Source of the DNA: an uncultured Clostridia bacterium
GTDB taxonomy: Bacteria > Bacillota > Clostridia > Christensenellales > Borkfalkiaceae
Reading direction: 5' to 3'
NCBI GenBank assembly: GCA_944368925.1
Contig: CALVXG010000014.1
Location: forward strand, 1-61,143
Length of the DNA stretch: 61,143 nt
Shown: positions 16,260-24,938 of the stretch, piece by piece
Numbering within the stretch: the stretch's first letter is position 1
Layout: every line of letters starts with the position of its first letter
Notes under the pieces: generated by a model
The model's input: only the letters and a program-made list of their open reading frames with translations
The model's database searches: none
What the model was told of the DNA's origin: nothing
Translations under genes and position numbers: made by a program

Positions 16260-17277
16260 CGATCGCCTCCAGATCCGTCTCCGACAGCAATTCCTTGATC
16301 GAAGGCACAAGCCCGCTGTCTACGGCCGCTTTCGCCTGCAACACAGACGCACAGATGGAATCTGCTTTGCTCGACCCGTGCGATTTTACCACCACTTTGT
16401 CGATCCCCAAAAGCACCGCACCGCCGTATTTGCTGTAATCCATCACGCGCTTGATGTTCTTGAACGCCTTTTTCATAAACAGCGCATACCCGACTTTCGC
16501 CCAGAACGACGCCATGATGTTCTCTTTGATGATCTTCATCACCGCCAACGCCGTGCCTTCCGTCGTTTTCAATGCAATGTTGCCCGAAAATCCGTCGCAC
16601 ACCGCCACGTCGATATCGCCGCTCATAATGTCGCGCCCTTCCACGTTTCCGACAAAATGAATGCCAGGCAGCGTCTTCAAAAGGTTGTGCGCTTCCTGAT
16701 GCAGCGGGTCTCCCTTATGATCTTCCGTTCCGTTGGTCACAAGCCCCACCCGCGGCTCTTTCACGCCCATCGCTTTCGCGTACGCCGTGCCCATCAGAGC
16801 AAAATGACACAGATTCACGGGTTTGCATTCCGCATTCGCGCCCGCATCGATCAGAAGCACTTTGCCGCCCGTCGCCGTCGGCAAAGCGGGACATACCGCC
16901 GGCCGCGAAATCCCGCGGATCCTGCCCACGCGCAAAAGTGCGCCCGTCAACACCGCTCCCGTCGATCCCGCCGAAACAAACCCCTGCGTTTCTTCGTCCT
17001 CTTTGAGCATCTTCAGCGCCACGACCAGAGAAGAATCCTTCTTCTGCCGTATCGCCATCGTCGGTGCATCGTCGTTGGTGATCACTTCCGTACAATGCAC
17101 CACTTCCAGCCGCGCTTTGTCATACGTAAGCCCCGAAAGCGTCTGTCCGATCTTCGCTTCGTCCCCCGTCAGCACGACTTTCAGATTCTTATCCTTTTCC
17201 AGCGCAGCTACCGCGCCCTTTACGATCTCCGCAGGGGCATTGTCCCCGCCCATCGCATCCACGACTATCTTTATCAT
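16246..17277 (-). CDS. plsX: Phosphate acyltransferase PlsX
   Basis: PlsX converts acyl-ACP to acyl-phosphate, the donor for PlsY in phospholipid synthesis; it acts at the membrane surface. The 343-residue protein starts IKIVVDAMGGDNAPAEIVKG and contains GFVSAGSTGAVLTGALL, VLLIDAGANAECKP, VGLVTNGTEDHKGD and VCDGFSGNIALKTTEG. Many Firmicutes have fab genes and acpP between plsX and rnc; here plsX runs straight into rnc with overlapping ends. The stretch upstream to asnS holds repeat copy C rather than a gene. Confidence 0.96.
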   Translation of the reverse strand: MIKIVVDAMGGDNAPAEIVKGAVAALEKDKNLKVVLTGDEAKIGQTLSGLTYDKARLEVVHCTEVITNDDAPTMAIRQKKDSSLVVALKMLKEDEETQGFVSAGSTGAVLTGALLRVGRIRGISRPAVCPALPTATGGKVLLIDAGANAECKPVNLCHFALMGTAYAKAMGVKEPRVGLVTNGTEDHKGDPLHQEAHNLLKTLPGIHFVGNVEGRDIMSGDIDVAVCDGFSGNIALKTTEGTALAVMKIIKENIMASFWAKVGYALFMKKAFKNIKRVMDYSKYGGAVLLGIDKVVVKSHGSSKADSICASVLQAKAAVDSGLVPSIKELLSETDLEAIGAEG

Positions 17278-17299
17278 AATCCTTTCTCCGATCTGGTTT

Positions 17300-17645
17300 A
17301 CTCTTCGGCTCTCCTCTTTCTGCCCGCGCGTCTTTCCCGTGCAGGCTCTCGCCGAAACGTTTTCTTATTCTTCCGCCCGCCTTTTTCGCGGGATACCTTT
17401 CTGCCGCAAAGCTCTTGCAGGAAAAATAAATCTTTGTGGGTCATTTTGCGCCCGCGCACTCCATTTGCCGCATACCTGCGGCTCATCGTAAGAGGGTGAA
17501 GCCGCACGATTTTTTAAAGGCGTGCCCTTTCTATCGTGCGGCGAGGGAGAAAACGCCGCAGAGGACGCTTTCGCGTCCGAACGGCGGTGTCGCCCTCCAA
17601 TCACGGAAATTTGTTTCGTCAGCTCGAAACAAATTTCGTGAGCCT
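17300..17645. repeat. Structured repeat element, copy C with partial modules
   Basis: The asnS-plsX gap (17278-17648) carries no supportable gene but holds the best-preserved copy of the element. It has GCTCTTGCAGGAAA (17410-17423), TTTTGCGCCCGCGCAC (17444-17459), a perfect 10-bp stem (17501-17510 with 17533-17542) whose loop contains TTAAAGGCGTGCCC, nested stems (CGCCG/CGGCG, GGACGC/GCGTCC, GAGGG/CCCTC), and the terminal hairpin (17601-17618 with 17625-17641, loop TCAGCT). Diverged partial modules lie at about 17300-17400. The terminal hairpin is eight bases from the asnS stop codon. Confidence 0.75.
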
Positions 17646-17648
17646 CTC

Positions 17649-19031
17649 TTAATACTCCAAATTCCCCACCGTCCGCGGGTACGGCAATACGTCGCGGATG
17701 TTGGAAATTCCCGTTAAATACATGATCATGCGCTCGAACCCGAGACCGTATCCCGAATGCACCGTCCCGCCGTATTTGCGGAGTTTGATATAAAAATCAT
17801 AGTCTGCAGGGTTGAGTCCCAGCTCTTTCATGCGCGCAAGCAAAACGTCTTCGCGCTCTTCCCTCTGCGAACCGCCGATCAGCTCGCCGATCCCCGGAAC
17901 CAGAAGATCTGCCGCCGCGACCGTCTTTCCGTCATCGTTCAGGCGCATATAGAACGCCTTGATCTCCTTCGGATAATCGGTCAAAAAGACGGGCTTTTTG
18001 TAGACCTGCTCGGTCAGATACCGCTCGTGCTCGCTCTGCAGGTCGCAACCCCAATACACGGGGAACTCGAACTTGTCCTTGACCTTTTCCAGAATTTTGA
18101 TCGCTTCCGTATAGCTCAGGCGCACAAATTCGCTCTCCGCCACGTTTTTAAGGCGATCGATCAGTCCCTTGTCCACAAAATTATTCAAAAATTCAATCTC
18201 TTCCTTGCAGCTGTGCATGACATACGTGATGATGTATTTGACCATCGCTTCCGCCACGTCCATATCCCCCGCAAGGTCGCAGAAAGACATTTCCGGCTCG
18301 ATCATCCAGAATTCCGCCGCATGGCGCGTCGTGTTGGAACGCTCCGCGCGGAAGGTCGGCCCGAACGTATATACGTTGGAAAATGCCATCGCAAACGGCT
18401 CGACGTTGAGCTGTCCCGATACGGTCAGGCTCGCTTTCTTGCCGAAAAAGTCTTTTTTATAATCCACTTCGCCCTTGATCTTGTCCAGATCCAGCGTAGT
18501 CACCTGGAACATCGCGCCTGCGCCTTCGCAGTCGCTTCCCGTGATGATGGGCGTGTGTACGTACACAAATCCGCGTTCGTTGAAAAATTTATGAATGGCA
18601 TACGCCGCTTCACTGCTGATCTTGAATACCGCGCCGAATGTGTTCGTACGCGGACGAAGATACGCGATCTCGCGCAGAAATTCCATCGAATGACGTTTCT
18701 TCTGCAACGGATAGTCGGGAGCAGACGCACCCATCACTTCGATCTTTTCCGCCTTGACTTCAAACGGCTGTCTGTTTTCGGGCGTCAAAACCACTTCCCC
18801 CGTCACCACAAGGCTCGCCCCTACGTTCTGTTTGGCGATCTCGTCGTAATTTTCCAGTTTCTCCCGCTCAAACACGACCTGGCAGTTTTTGAAAAAACTT
18901 CCGTCGTTCAGCTCGATAAACCCGAATGCCTTGGAATCGCGCAATGTGCGCACCCATCCGCAAAGCGTAACCGTCTTTCCGCCCAATTCTGCCGTCCGCT
19001 CAAAAAGCTGACGGATATAAGTTCTCTTCAT
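17649..19031 (-). CDS. asnS: Asparaginyl-tRNA synthetase
   Basis: A class IIb synthetase that charges tRNA-Asn. The 460-residue protein has the N-terminal OB-fold anticodon-binding domain ([20 protein letters not shown]), class II motif 2 ([20 protein letters not shown]) and motif 3 ([17 protein letters not shown]), and the AsnRS-type ending [17 protein letters not shown]. It is monocistronic with its own promoter (19079-19107). The leader is too short for a T-box. Confidence 0.96.
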   Translation of the reverse strand: MKRTYIRQLFERTAELGGKTVTLCGWVRTLRDSKAFGFIELNDGSFFKNCQVVFEREKLENYDEIAKQNVGASLVVTGEVVLTPENRQPFEVKAEKIEVMGASAPDYPLQKKRHSMEFLREIAYLRPRTNTFGAVFKISSEAAYAIHKFFNERGFVYVHTPIITGSDCEGAGAMFQVTTLDLDKIKGEVDYKKDFFGKKASLTVSGQLNVEPFAMAFSNVYTFGPTFRAERSNTTRHAAEFWMIEPEMSFCDLAGDMDVAEAMVKYIITYVMHSCKEEIEFLNNFVDKGLIDRLKNVAESEFVRLSYTEAIKILEKVKDKFEFPVYWGCDLQSEHERYLTEQVYKKPVFLTDYPKEIKAFYMRLNDDGKTVAAADLLVPGIGELIGGSQREEREDVLLARMKELGLNPADYDFYIKLRKYGGTVHSGYGLGFERMIMYLTGISNIRDVLPYPRTVGNLEY

Positions 19032-19078
19032 AACCTTTCTCCGTTTTTTGTATAGAATACCGCAGTTTATTTCCTAAT

Positions 19079-19107
19079 ATTGTATCAAATTATTTCGGAT
19101 TTATCAA
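19079..19107 (-). promoter_or_regulatory. Sigma-A promoter of asnS
   Basis: On the minus strand TTGATA (19102-19107), a 17-nt spacer and TACAAT (19079-19084) lie about 48 nt before the asnS ATG, in A+T-rich DNA. Confidence 0.82.
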
Positions 19108-19218
19108 GTATAAATTTGTCGAAACCTATTCTTTTTTAAAAGAGCACTTTTTTGCGTGAAACATTTTTTCTCTCCGCCTCTCTGAACCCGCCCCAGAAGC
19201 CGCAAAATTATTTTTAAA

Positions 19219-19290
19219 GGCTGCCGTCCGCAAATCAATTTGCGGACGGCAGCCTACACAAAAAAAGCCGCGCATGCTTCCATGCGCGGC
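19219..19290 (-). terminator. Tandem hairpin terminator of the GNAT-like gene
   Basis: The first hairpin after the stop codon (19267-19276 with 19281-19290) is followed on the minus strand by seven T, a canonical terminator. A second perfect 16-bp hairpin (19219-19234 with 19239-19254) lies beyond it. Confidence 0.88.
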
Positions 19291-19298
19291 CCTTGCCG

Positions 19299-20426
19299 TC
19301 AATCTATTTTTTTTACAAAACACTTTCTGCGCTTGACGATCTCGCGCTCCATCGCGTTCCACTGTTCTTGCACCGCATTGTTGGTGATAAGTTCGGGATT
19401 GGATTCGATATGCTCGATCTCGTCGGCAAGAACGTTTCTGATAATGCGCGCCATCATCACGGAATTCACGCCCATTTTCTGATAGTCGGGATGCACCGCT
19501 ATGAGCACCATTTCCAATTCCTTCGGCTTTGCGATCGCCTTCATCAGACGGAAAATGGTGGGAAGCGTCATCTTTCCGCCGCTTTTTTGCAACGGTTTGC
19601 AAATGGAAGGCAAAACCACCGCCATCGCGATCACTTTTCCCTCTTTGTTCGCAAGCATGGAAAAATACCGAGGATTGATGACCGTAGCAAACTGTTTGAG
19701 AATATGATCGATCACTTTCCCTTTCACGGGTACATAACAATCGAGCGCAGCATACGCAAGATTGGTCATCTCCAGAGCTTCATGGCCGTAACGTCTGATT
19801 AGCTTGTTCATCGGCATGCTTTCCGCAAGTTCCTGCAAACCGAGCTTTTTCTGTATGTAACCCGCCACATGTTCAATGCGCGGATCCAACGAATCGGGAA
19901 TGGTAAAATCATATTCCACCCATTCACTTTCGTCCGAAAATCCCGCCCCGCGGACAAGTTTTTCATAATAATCATAATTATAATTTGTAGCATACGTTGC
20001 GCGGCGATCGAACCCGTACGTTAAAAGCCCTTCCCTGTCCTGATCGTTAAAGCCCCAGGGGCCGTGGATCGTGTCCATGCCGCGCTCTTTGCCGAACTTT
20101 TCCACGGCTCCCAAAAGCGCTTTCGCCACTTCGGGATCGTCTATACAGTCGAACCTGGAAAAACGAATACACTTCCTGCCCGAAATCTCATTGTACTTCT
20201 TCTGCAGGATCGCCGCGATCCTGCCCGCCGTTTTCCCGTCTTTTTTTGCAAGATAACAGCAAATTTCACATTCTGCAAGCATCGGGTTCTTTTTGGGGTT
20301 TGTCAGATTCATCTCATCCCCGTACAGCGCAGGGACGTACTTATCACAATTTTTGTAAAGTTCCAAAGGAAAACGCACAAATTCGCGCATTTGTTTTGCG
20401 GTCTTTACCGCCATTACGGTTATCAT
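19299..20426 (-). CDS. GNAT-superfamily-like protein of unknown substrate
   Basis: The 375-residue protein belongs to a widespread uncharacterised family I recognise by its N-terminal pattern (a V-x-FPxxLYKNxxxYVPxLxxDE-type start, then KKNPML, AGRIAAILQKKYNE and FSRFDCIDD) and by the segment IHGPWGFNDQDREGLLTYGF. A C-terminal part resembles an acyl-CoA N-acetyltransferase core: LEMVLIAVHPDYQKMGVNSVMM fits the acetyl-CoA binding loop. The substrate is unknown. GAGAGG precedes ATG 20426. It is monocistronic with a strong terminator. Confidence 0.8.
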   Translation of the reverse strand: MITVMAVKTAKQMREFVRFPLELYKNCDKYVPALYGDEMNLTNPKKNPMLAECEICCYLAKKDGKTAGRIAAILQKKYNEISGRKCIRFSRFDCIDDPEVAKALLGAVEKFGKERGMDTIHGPWGFNDQDREGLLTYGFDRRATYATNYNYDYYEKLVRGAGFSDESEWVEYDFTIPDSLDPRIEHVAGYIQKKLGLQELAESMPMNKLIRRYGHEALEMTNLAYAALDCYVPVKGKVIDHILKQFATVINPRYFSMLANKEGKVIAMAVVLPSICKPLQKSGGKMTLPTIFRLMKAIAKPKELEMVLIAVHPDYQKMGVNSVMMARIIRNVLADEIEHIESNPELITNNAVQEQWNAMEREIVKRRKCFVKKID

Positions 20427-20475
20427 CTTTTCATCCTCTCAGCTGTCGCAAAGCGCGACAGAATCATCCATTTTG

Positions 20476-21819
20476 TTAAACAACGTGGTTTTCACAAGGT
20501 ATTTTACCACACTTAACAACCAAATGCAAGACGTCGGAGCTATTTTCAGGCTCCAAATTTTGCGGAATTTTCTGGATTATACCCTGGATCGGCGCATAAC
20601 GGTCTTTGCGCAGGCGCACCGTCTTGACCGTTTTTCCCGCCACGCGACGAATAAGATACCCTTCACTGCGCAGCCCCTGTTTCTCCGCACGCAGGACGCA
20701 CTCACTGTCCCCCTCGCGGATCTCGGGTTCGGGCGGAGCGATCGTTTCCACCACAACGCTTTTGCGAACATAAGTCACATCCGTTTTGTGTCCGTAAACG
20801 CGGACGCAAAGATTTCCGCCCGACGCTTTTGCAAGAATATACACCCTGCCTTCGGTATCGTTACGGAATTTCAGATCACAGCCCGTGCCGCTGACCATGG
20901 CGTCGAAAGAAGGTTCCACATACCCGACTGCCAGACTGTGCGGATGCTGTTCCACGATCCCCATGCCCGAAAGGAGCGCCGCGTTGTAAAGCGTCGTGCT
21001 CACCTGGCACACCCCGCCGCCCGTTCCCGCGACAAACGCCCCGTCCTGTATGACGGGCGCGCTCTTGAACCCGTTCGCTTCCGTCCGCGCCCCCACCGTC
21101 TCGTTAAAAGAAAAGACTTCTCCCTTTTCCAGAATTTTCCCGTTGATCTTTTTCGCCGCAAGCGCTATGTTGTCCGCACGGTTGCACCCCTGCGCGTAGC
21201 GCGTGGAAAAATCGCTCAGCTTTACGCACGATTCCTTTATTTTGTCAAGAGTTTTGCGGGGCGTCTCCTCCGCGACCTTTGCGTGCACCCTGCCGCCGCC
21301 CGCTTTCAGCGCCGCAAGCACGTCCTCTTTGAGGCGCGCCCCGTCTGCATATGTCCCCTTCTTTTCGCCCGTAAACACGAACGGCTCTTCCCATTCCGCC
21401 GTGAATTTTAAGCGCGCGTCGCGGCTCTTCGAATAAAATTCGTCGCAAATTCCGCGTAACGTACCATCCAAATCGGTGAGAGTCAGCTCTTTTTCAAGAG
21501 AATAGTTCCCCGCCCTGCGCGCCTTTTTGAGAACCTTCAAAAGATCGCTCCGATAGTACAATTCGGGCGCGCGGAACACGTATTCCCGCTCCCCGATCTC
21601 CACGATCAGCTCCCGCGAGGCGGCGTCTTCCTGCAAGGCGCGCGAAACCTTCGCGCACGCCTCCGCCTCCGTCATGCCCGAAACGTCTACCCCGTCCACC
21701 ATGCACCCGCGCGGCATTCTGCCTGCGGAAAACGCGCACATGAAAAGCGCCGCCGCCAAAACTGCCGCGGCGGCAAATATCTTCCAAAAAATCTTCCTCT
21801 TTGCATTGCTTGCGTCCAT
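20476..21819 (-). CDS. VanW-family membrane-anchored cell-wall protein
   Basis: The 447-residue protein has an N-terminal membrane anchor (about residues 10-32), a peptidoglycan-binding-like region as in YoaR proteins (about 40-190), and a VanW domain (about 205-330) with FSTRYAQGCNRADNIALAA, GEVFSFNETVGART, GGGVCQVSTTLYNAALLSGM and EQHPHSLAVGYV. The last 90 residues look like a shortened G5-type domain. VanW proteins are common in spore-formers; their enzymatic activity is unproven. The protein is probably outside the membrane and acts on the cell wall. Confidence 0.88.
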   Translation of the reverse strand: MDASNAKRKIFWKIFAAAAVLAAALFMCAFSAGRMPRGCMVDGVDVSGMTEAEACAKVSRALQEDAASRELIVEIGEREYVFRAPELYYRSDLLKVLKKARRAGNYSLEKELTLTDLDGTLRGICDEFYSKSRDARLKFTAEWEEPFVFTGEKKGTYADGARLKEDVLAALKAGGGRVHAKVAEETPRKTLDKIKESCVKLSDFSTRYAQGCNRADNIALAAKKINGKILEKGEVFSFNETVGARTEANGFKSAPVIQDGAFVAGTGGGVCQVSTTLYNAALLSGMGIVEQHPHSLAVGYVEPSFDAMVSGTGCDLKFRNDTEGRVYILAKASGGNLCVRVYGHKTDVTYVRKSVVVETIAPPEPEIREGDSECVLRAEKQGLRSEGYLIRRVAGKTVKTVRLRKDRYAPIQGIIQKIPQNLEPENSSDVLHLVVKCGKIPCENHVV

Positions 21820-22058
21820 ACCGATCCCGCCGCCCCTTTATAGCAGTATGCCCCGCAAAAATCCGATCATTCGCGTTTTTTCGTGCCATTTTCAGGTTTT
21901 TCGCCCGCAGAAATTTTTCACCGCTTTTTTGCGCTTGTTTTTTTGTCATACAGGCTTGTTTTTTATGATTTCACCCTTTATAATCCAAAACACACGGATT
22001 TTTTTCTGCGCTTTTACAAGGCTCCGCAATCGGGCGGAAAAAATATTCCGATTTCGCG

Positions 22059-22156
22059 CAATCGATTTTTCAACGATCGATTTCAACGGTTGATTTTCAA
22101 AGGTCGATCTTCAACGGTATTTTTTCAACGGTTGATTTTCAAGGATCGATTTTCAA
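22059..22156. repeat. Seven tandem 14-bp AT-rich iteron-like units
   Basis: Read on the minus strand this is seven consecutive units of 14 bp (one 13, one 15) with consensus TTGAAAATCRACCG. They lie downstream of recF in the 423-bp gap between vanW and recF. The period is not a multiple of three, so it is not coding. No consensus DnaA boxes are seen. The rest of the gap (21820-22058) is A+T-rich with nothing recognisable. Confidence 0.85.
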
Positions 22157-22164
22157 AAGAAAAA

Positions 22165-22198
22165 TGCCGCGGCGCGCAAAGATTTGCGCGCCGCGGCA
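22165..22198 (-). terminator. Terminator of recF
   Basis: Perfect 16-bp GC-rich arms (22165-22180 and 22183-22198) are followed on the minus strand by ATTTTTCTTTTG. It lies 45 nt after the recF stop codon. Confidence 0.88.
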
Positions 22199-22242
22199 CG
22201 ATAAACAAATTTTATGAAAAGCAAAAAACAAAAACCGCCCGT

Positions 22243-23328
22243 TCAGCGTTTGATCTTGCCCGCGCAGATGCGGATCTTGTTGACCGATCGACCAAAAAGG
22301 ACTTTTTCGGTATGGGTGCAGGTGAGAATGGTCTGAACTCCGTCGATCTGCGCAAGAAGCTTGCGACGGCGGGACAGGTCGAGTTCGCTCATCACGTCGT
22401 CGAGAATGAGGACGGGGTATTCGCCCGCGACCTGGCGGAAAATGTCCACCTCGGCAAGTTTTAAAGAAAGCGCGGCGGTGCGGGCCTGGCCCTGCGAGCC
22501 GTATACGCGCGCTTCCGTGCCGTTTACGAGAATTTTCAGATCGTCGCGGTGCGGGCCTGCGGTCGTGTAGCCGAGGCGGACGTCCTTTTCGTAGTTGTCG
22601 GACATTTCTTTCAAGAGCGCCTGCGCGATCTCGTCGCGGGTGTCGCCGCGTTTGCGTTCGGCGCCCACTTCGAGCGTTTCGGCGCCGTCGGTCAGGAAGG
22701 CGTGTTTTTCGGCGGCAAGCGGGGCGAGTTTTTCCAAAAATTCGCCGCGGCGCTCGATGAGTTCCGCCGCATAGCGGCAAAGCTGCACGTCCCAGACGGG
22801 CAGCGTTTCGAACACCAAAGAAAGATCTCTGTTTTTTAAAAGCGCGTTGCGCTGTTCCAGGATCTTGTTGTAGCGCACGAGCGCCGTATAGTAGGAGCGC
22901 GAAAGCTGGGAAATGGAGACGTTGAGGAAGCGTCGGCGTTCGTCGGGGCCGTCCTGGATCATGCGGAGTTCGCCGGGGCTGAAAAAGACGCCGTTGATGT
23001 TGCCGAGGAGATCGGCGTTGCGGGCGATTTTGGAGCCGTTGATGCGGATCTCGCGTTTTGTTTCGAAGATATCGGCGGCGATGGAGATATTGCCGAACCT
23101 GGTTTCGGCGAGGGCGGAGATATGGGCGGCGTCTTCGCCTGCGCGGATCAGCTGTTTATCGCGGCCCGTGCGGGGGGAAACGCCCGTGCAGAGGTAGAAC
23201 ACCGCTTCGGCGCAGTTGGTTTTGCCCTGGGCGTTCTTGCCGTAAAGCACGTTGATGCCGTCCGCAAAGTCGAACGTTTCTTCGGCGTAATTTCTGAAAT
23301 TTTTCAGTACCAAATTTTTTATTCGCAT
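22243..23328 (-). CDS. recF: DNA repair protein RecF
   Basis: RecF is an SMC-like ABC ATPase that loads RecA at gapped DNA with RecO and RecR. The 361-residue protein starts IKNLVLKNFRNYAEETFDF, has Walker A YGKNAQGKTN, FSPGELRMIQDGPDERRRFL, the ABC signature GSQGQARTAALSLKLAE and Walker B VLILDDVMSELD. It is divergent from dnaA; dnaN, which often lies between them, is not in the window. Confidence 0.96.
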   Translation of the reverse strand: MRIKNLVLKNFRNYAEETFDFADGINVLYGKNAQGKTNCAEAVFYLCTGVSPRTGRDKQLIRAGEDAAHISALAETRFGNISIAADIFETKREIRINGSKIARNADLLGNINGVFFSPGELRMIQDGPDERRRFLNVSISQLSRSYYTALVRYNKILEQRNALLKNRDLSLVFETLPVWDVQLCRYAAELIERRGEFLEKLAPLAAEKHAFLTDGAETLEVGAERKRGDTRDEIAQALLKEMSDNYEKDVRLGYTTAGPHRDDLKILVNGTEARVYGSQGQARTAALSLKLAEVDIFRQVAGEYPVLILDDVMSELDLSRRRKLLAQIDGVQTILTCTHTEKVLFGRSVNKIRICAGKIKR

Positions 23329-23345
23329 TCTTTCTCTGTTTTGAT

Positions 23346-23374
23346 TTGATTTTCCGACGAATTTATATTATAAT
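23346..23374 (+). promoter_or_regulatory. Sigma-A promoter of dnaA
   Basis: TTGATT (23346-23351), a 17-nt spacer and TATAAT (23369-23374) lie in the 184-bp gap shared with recF. They give a 5' leader of about 130 nt containing a GTACTC/GAGTAC stem around a GCGCC hairpin. The same A+T-rich core may also drive recF the other way. Confidence 0.75.
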
Positions 23375-23512
23375 GTACTCTGTACCGGCAAACTGCGCCG
23401 CGCGGGCGCATAAGGGGGAGTACGGCTTTGTTTGTATTATAGCAGATTTCGCCGAAAAGACAAAGCAAAAAGAGAATTTTTACGAAAAAAGACAAAGCGG
23501 GTTGAGGTTTAT

Positions 23513-24856
23513 ATGTCTGAAAACGATCAATTTGAATTAGTGTGGAAGAAGATCAGCGAAACTCTGCAGGCGACGCTTTCGCCGATCACGTACAATACAT
23601 ATTTATCCAAGCTCAAGGCGGTGGATATAGACGGGACGAAGATCATTTTAAGCACGGACAACGAATTTTTCGCGAATTTTATCGGGAAGAATCTGACGGA
23701 CAAGATGAAGGAAGCGTTCCGCAAGGCGGACACGGGGATCACGGATTTTGAGCTGGTGATCGAAGGGAGTGATGACGTCGTATTCACGACGGAGGAAGAG
23801 GAAGAAGATTATTCTCCCCTTTCGGTGGATCCGCGGTTCACGTTCGAGTCGTTTGTTGCGGGGAAGAGCAACGAATTCGTGTTTGCGGCGGCGAAGGCGG
23901 TGGCGAAAAATCCGGGGGCGAATTTTAATCCGCTGTACATCTACGGCGCGTCGGGTTTGGGGAAAACGCATCTGATGCAGTCGATCGCGAACTATATCAG
24001 TCTGCACAAGCCTGCGCTGCGGGTGATGTACACGACGTGCGAGAAGTTCATCAACGAGCTGATCGATTCGATCTATCTGAACAAGGGGAACAATCGGGAC
24101 AGGCAGGCGAAATTCCGTAACCGATACCGCAATGTGGACGTACTTCTGATCGACGACGTGCAATTTTTGGCGAAGAAGCAGGCGGTGCAGGAGGAGTTGT
24201 TCCACACGTTCAACGCATTGCAGGCGGAGAACAAGCAGATCGTGTTGACGTCGGACGTTCCGCCCAAGGAGATCGCGACGCTGGAAGAGCGGCTGCGCAC
24301 GCGGTTTGAAGGCGGGCTGATTGCGGACATACAACCGCCGGACACGGAGACGAAGATCGCGATCTTGCGGCAGAAGGCATTCGAGCGCAAGGCGGTGATC
24401 CCGCCCGACGTGCTGGATTTTCTGGCGCGGGATTCGGGGACGGACGTGCGTACGCTGGAAGGGCGGCTAACGAAAGTTATCTTTGCGAGCAAGCTGCACG
24501 AGAAGCCGATCACGCTGGAGCTTGCGGCGACGGCGTTGAACGAGGCGATCAGCGAAGAGCACGAGACGGTGACTTCGGACAAGATCATATCGGGCGTATG
24601 CTCGTTTTATAAGATCACGAAAGACAAACTTTTGGGCAAGAGCAAGAAAAAGGAACTGGTGATCCCGCGGCAGATCTGCGCGTATCTGATGTGCGAGATC
24701 ATGAACATACCGCTCGTCTCCATCGGGGAAGCGCTGGGCGGACGCGATCATACGACGGTGATCCACTCGCGGGAAAAGGTGACCAACCTTATCAAGGTAA
24801 ACGACCGCGTGGCGAAAGAAGTGGAAGACATCCGCAATATTATTTTGAAGCAGTGA
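23513..24856 (+). CDS. dnaA: Chromosomal replication initiator DnaA
   Basis: DnaA is the AAA+ protein that opens the origin. The 447-residue protein has domain I (ENDQFELVWKKISETLQATL), a short linker, the AAA+ core with YGASGLGKTHLM (Walker A) and VLLIDDVQFLAKKQ (Walker B), and domain IV with the DNA-binding signature ALGGRDHTTVIHSREKV. I choose ATG 23513, preceded by GAGG at seven bases; the open frame extends 27 codons further upstream through the leader without family match. Gene strands diverge around this locus as expected near an origin, but I see no DnaA-box cluster. Confidence 0.97.
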   Translation: MSENDQFELVWKKISETLQATLSPITYNTYLSKLKAVDIDGTKIILSTDNEFFANFIGKNLTDKMKEAFRKADTGITDFELVIEGSDDVVFTTEEEEEDYSPLSVDPRFTFESFVAGKSNEFVFAAAKAVAKNPGANFNPLYIYGASGLGKTHLMQSIANYISLHKPALRVMYTTCEKFINELIDSIYLNKGNNRDRQAKFRNRYRNVDVLLIDDVQFLAKKQAVQEELFHTFNALQAENKQIVLTSDVPPKEIATLEERLRTRFEGGLIADIQPPDTETKIAILRQKAFERKAVIPPDVLDFLARDSGTDVRTLEGRLTKVIFASKLHEKPITLELAATALNEAISEEHETVTSDKIISGVCSFYKITKDKLLGKSKKKELVIPRQICAYLMCEIMNIPLVSIGEALGGRDHTTVIHSREKVTNLIKVNDRVAKEVEDIRNIILKQ

Positions 24857-24938
24857 CGAAAAGGCAATCTTTATAAATAAGGAAAAGCGTTTACCCTTCC
24901 GTTTTGCGGGAGGGTAACGAATTTTTGGGCATACGTAT

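Noticed and set aside
19032-19078. T-box riboswitch before asnS
   Set aside because: The leader from the promoter to the ATG is under 50 nt, far too short.
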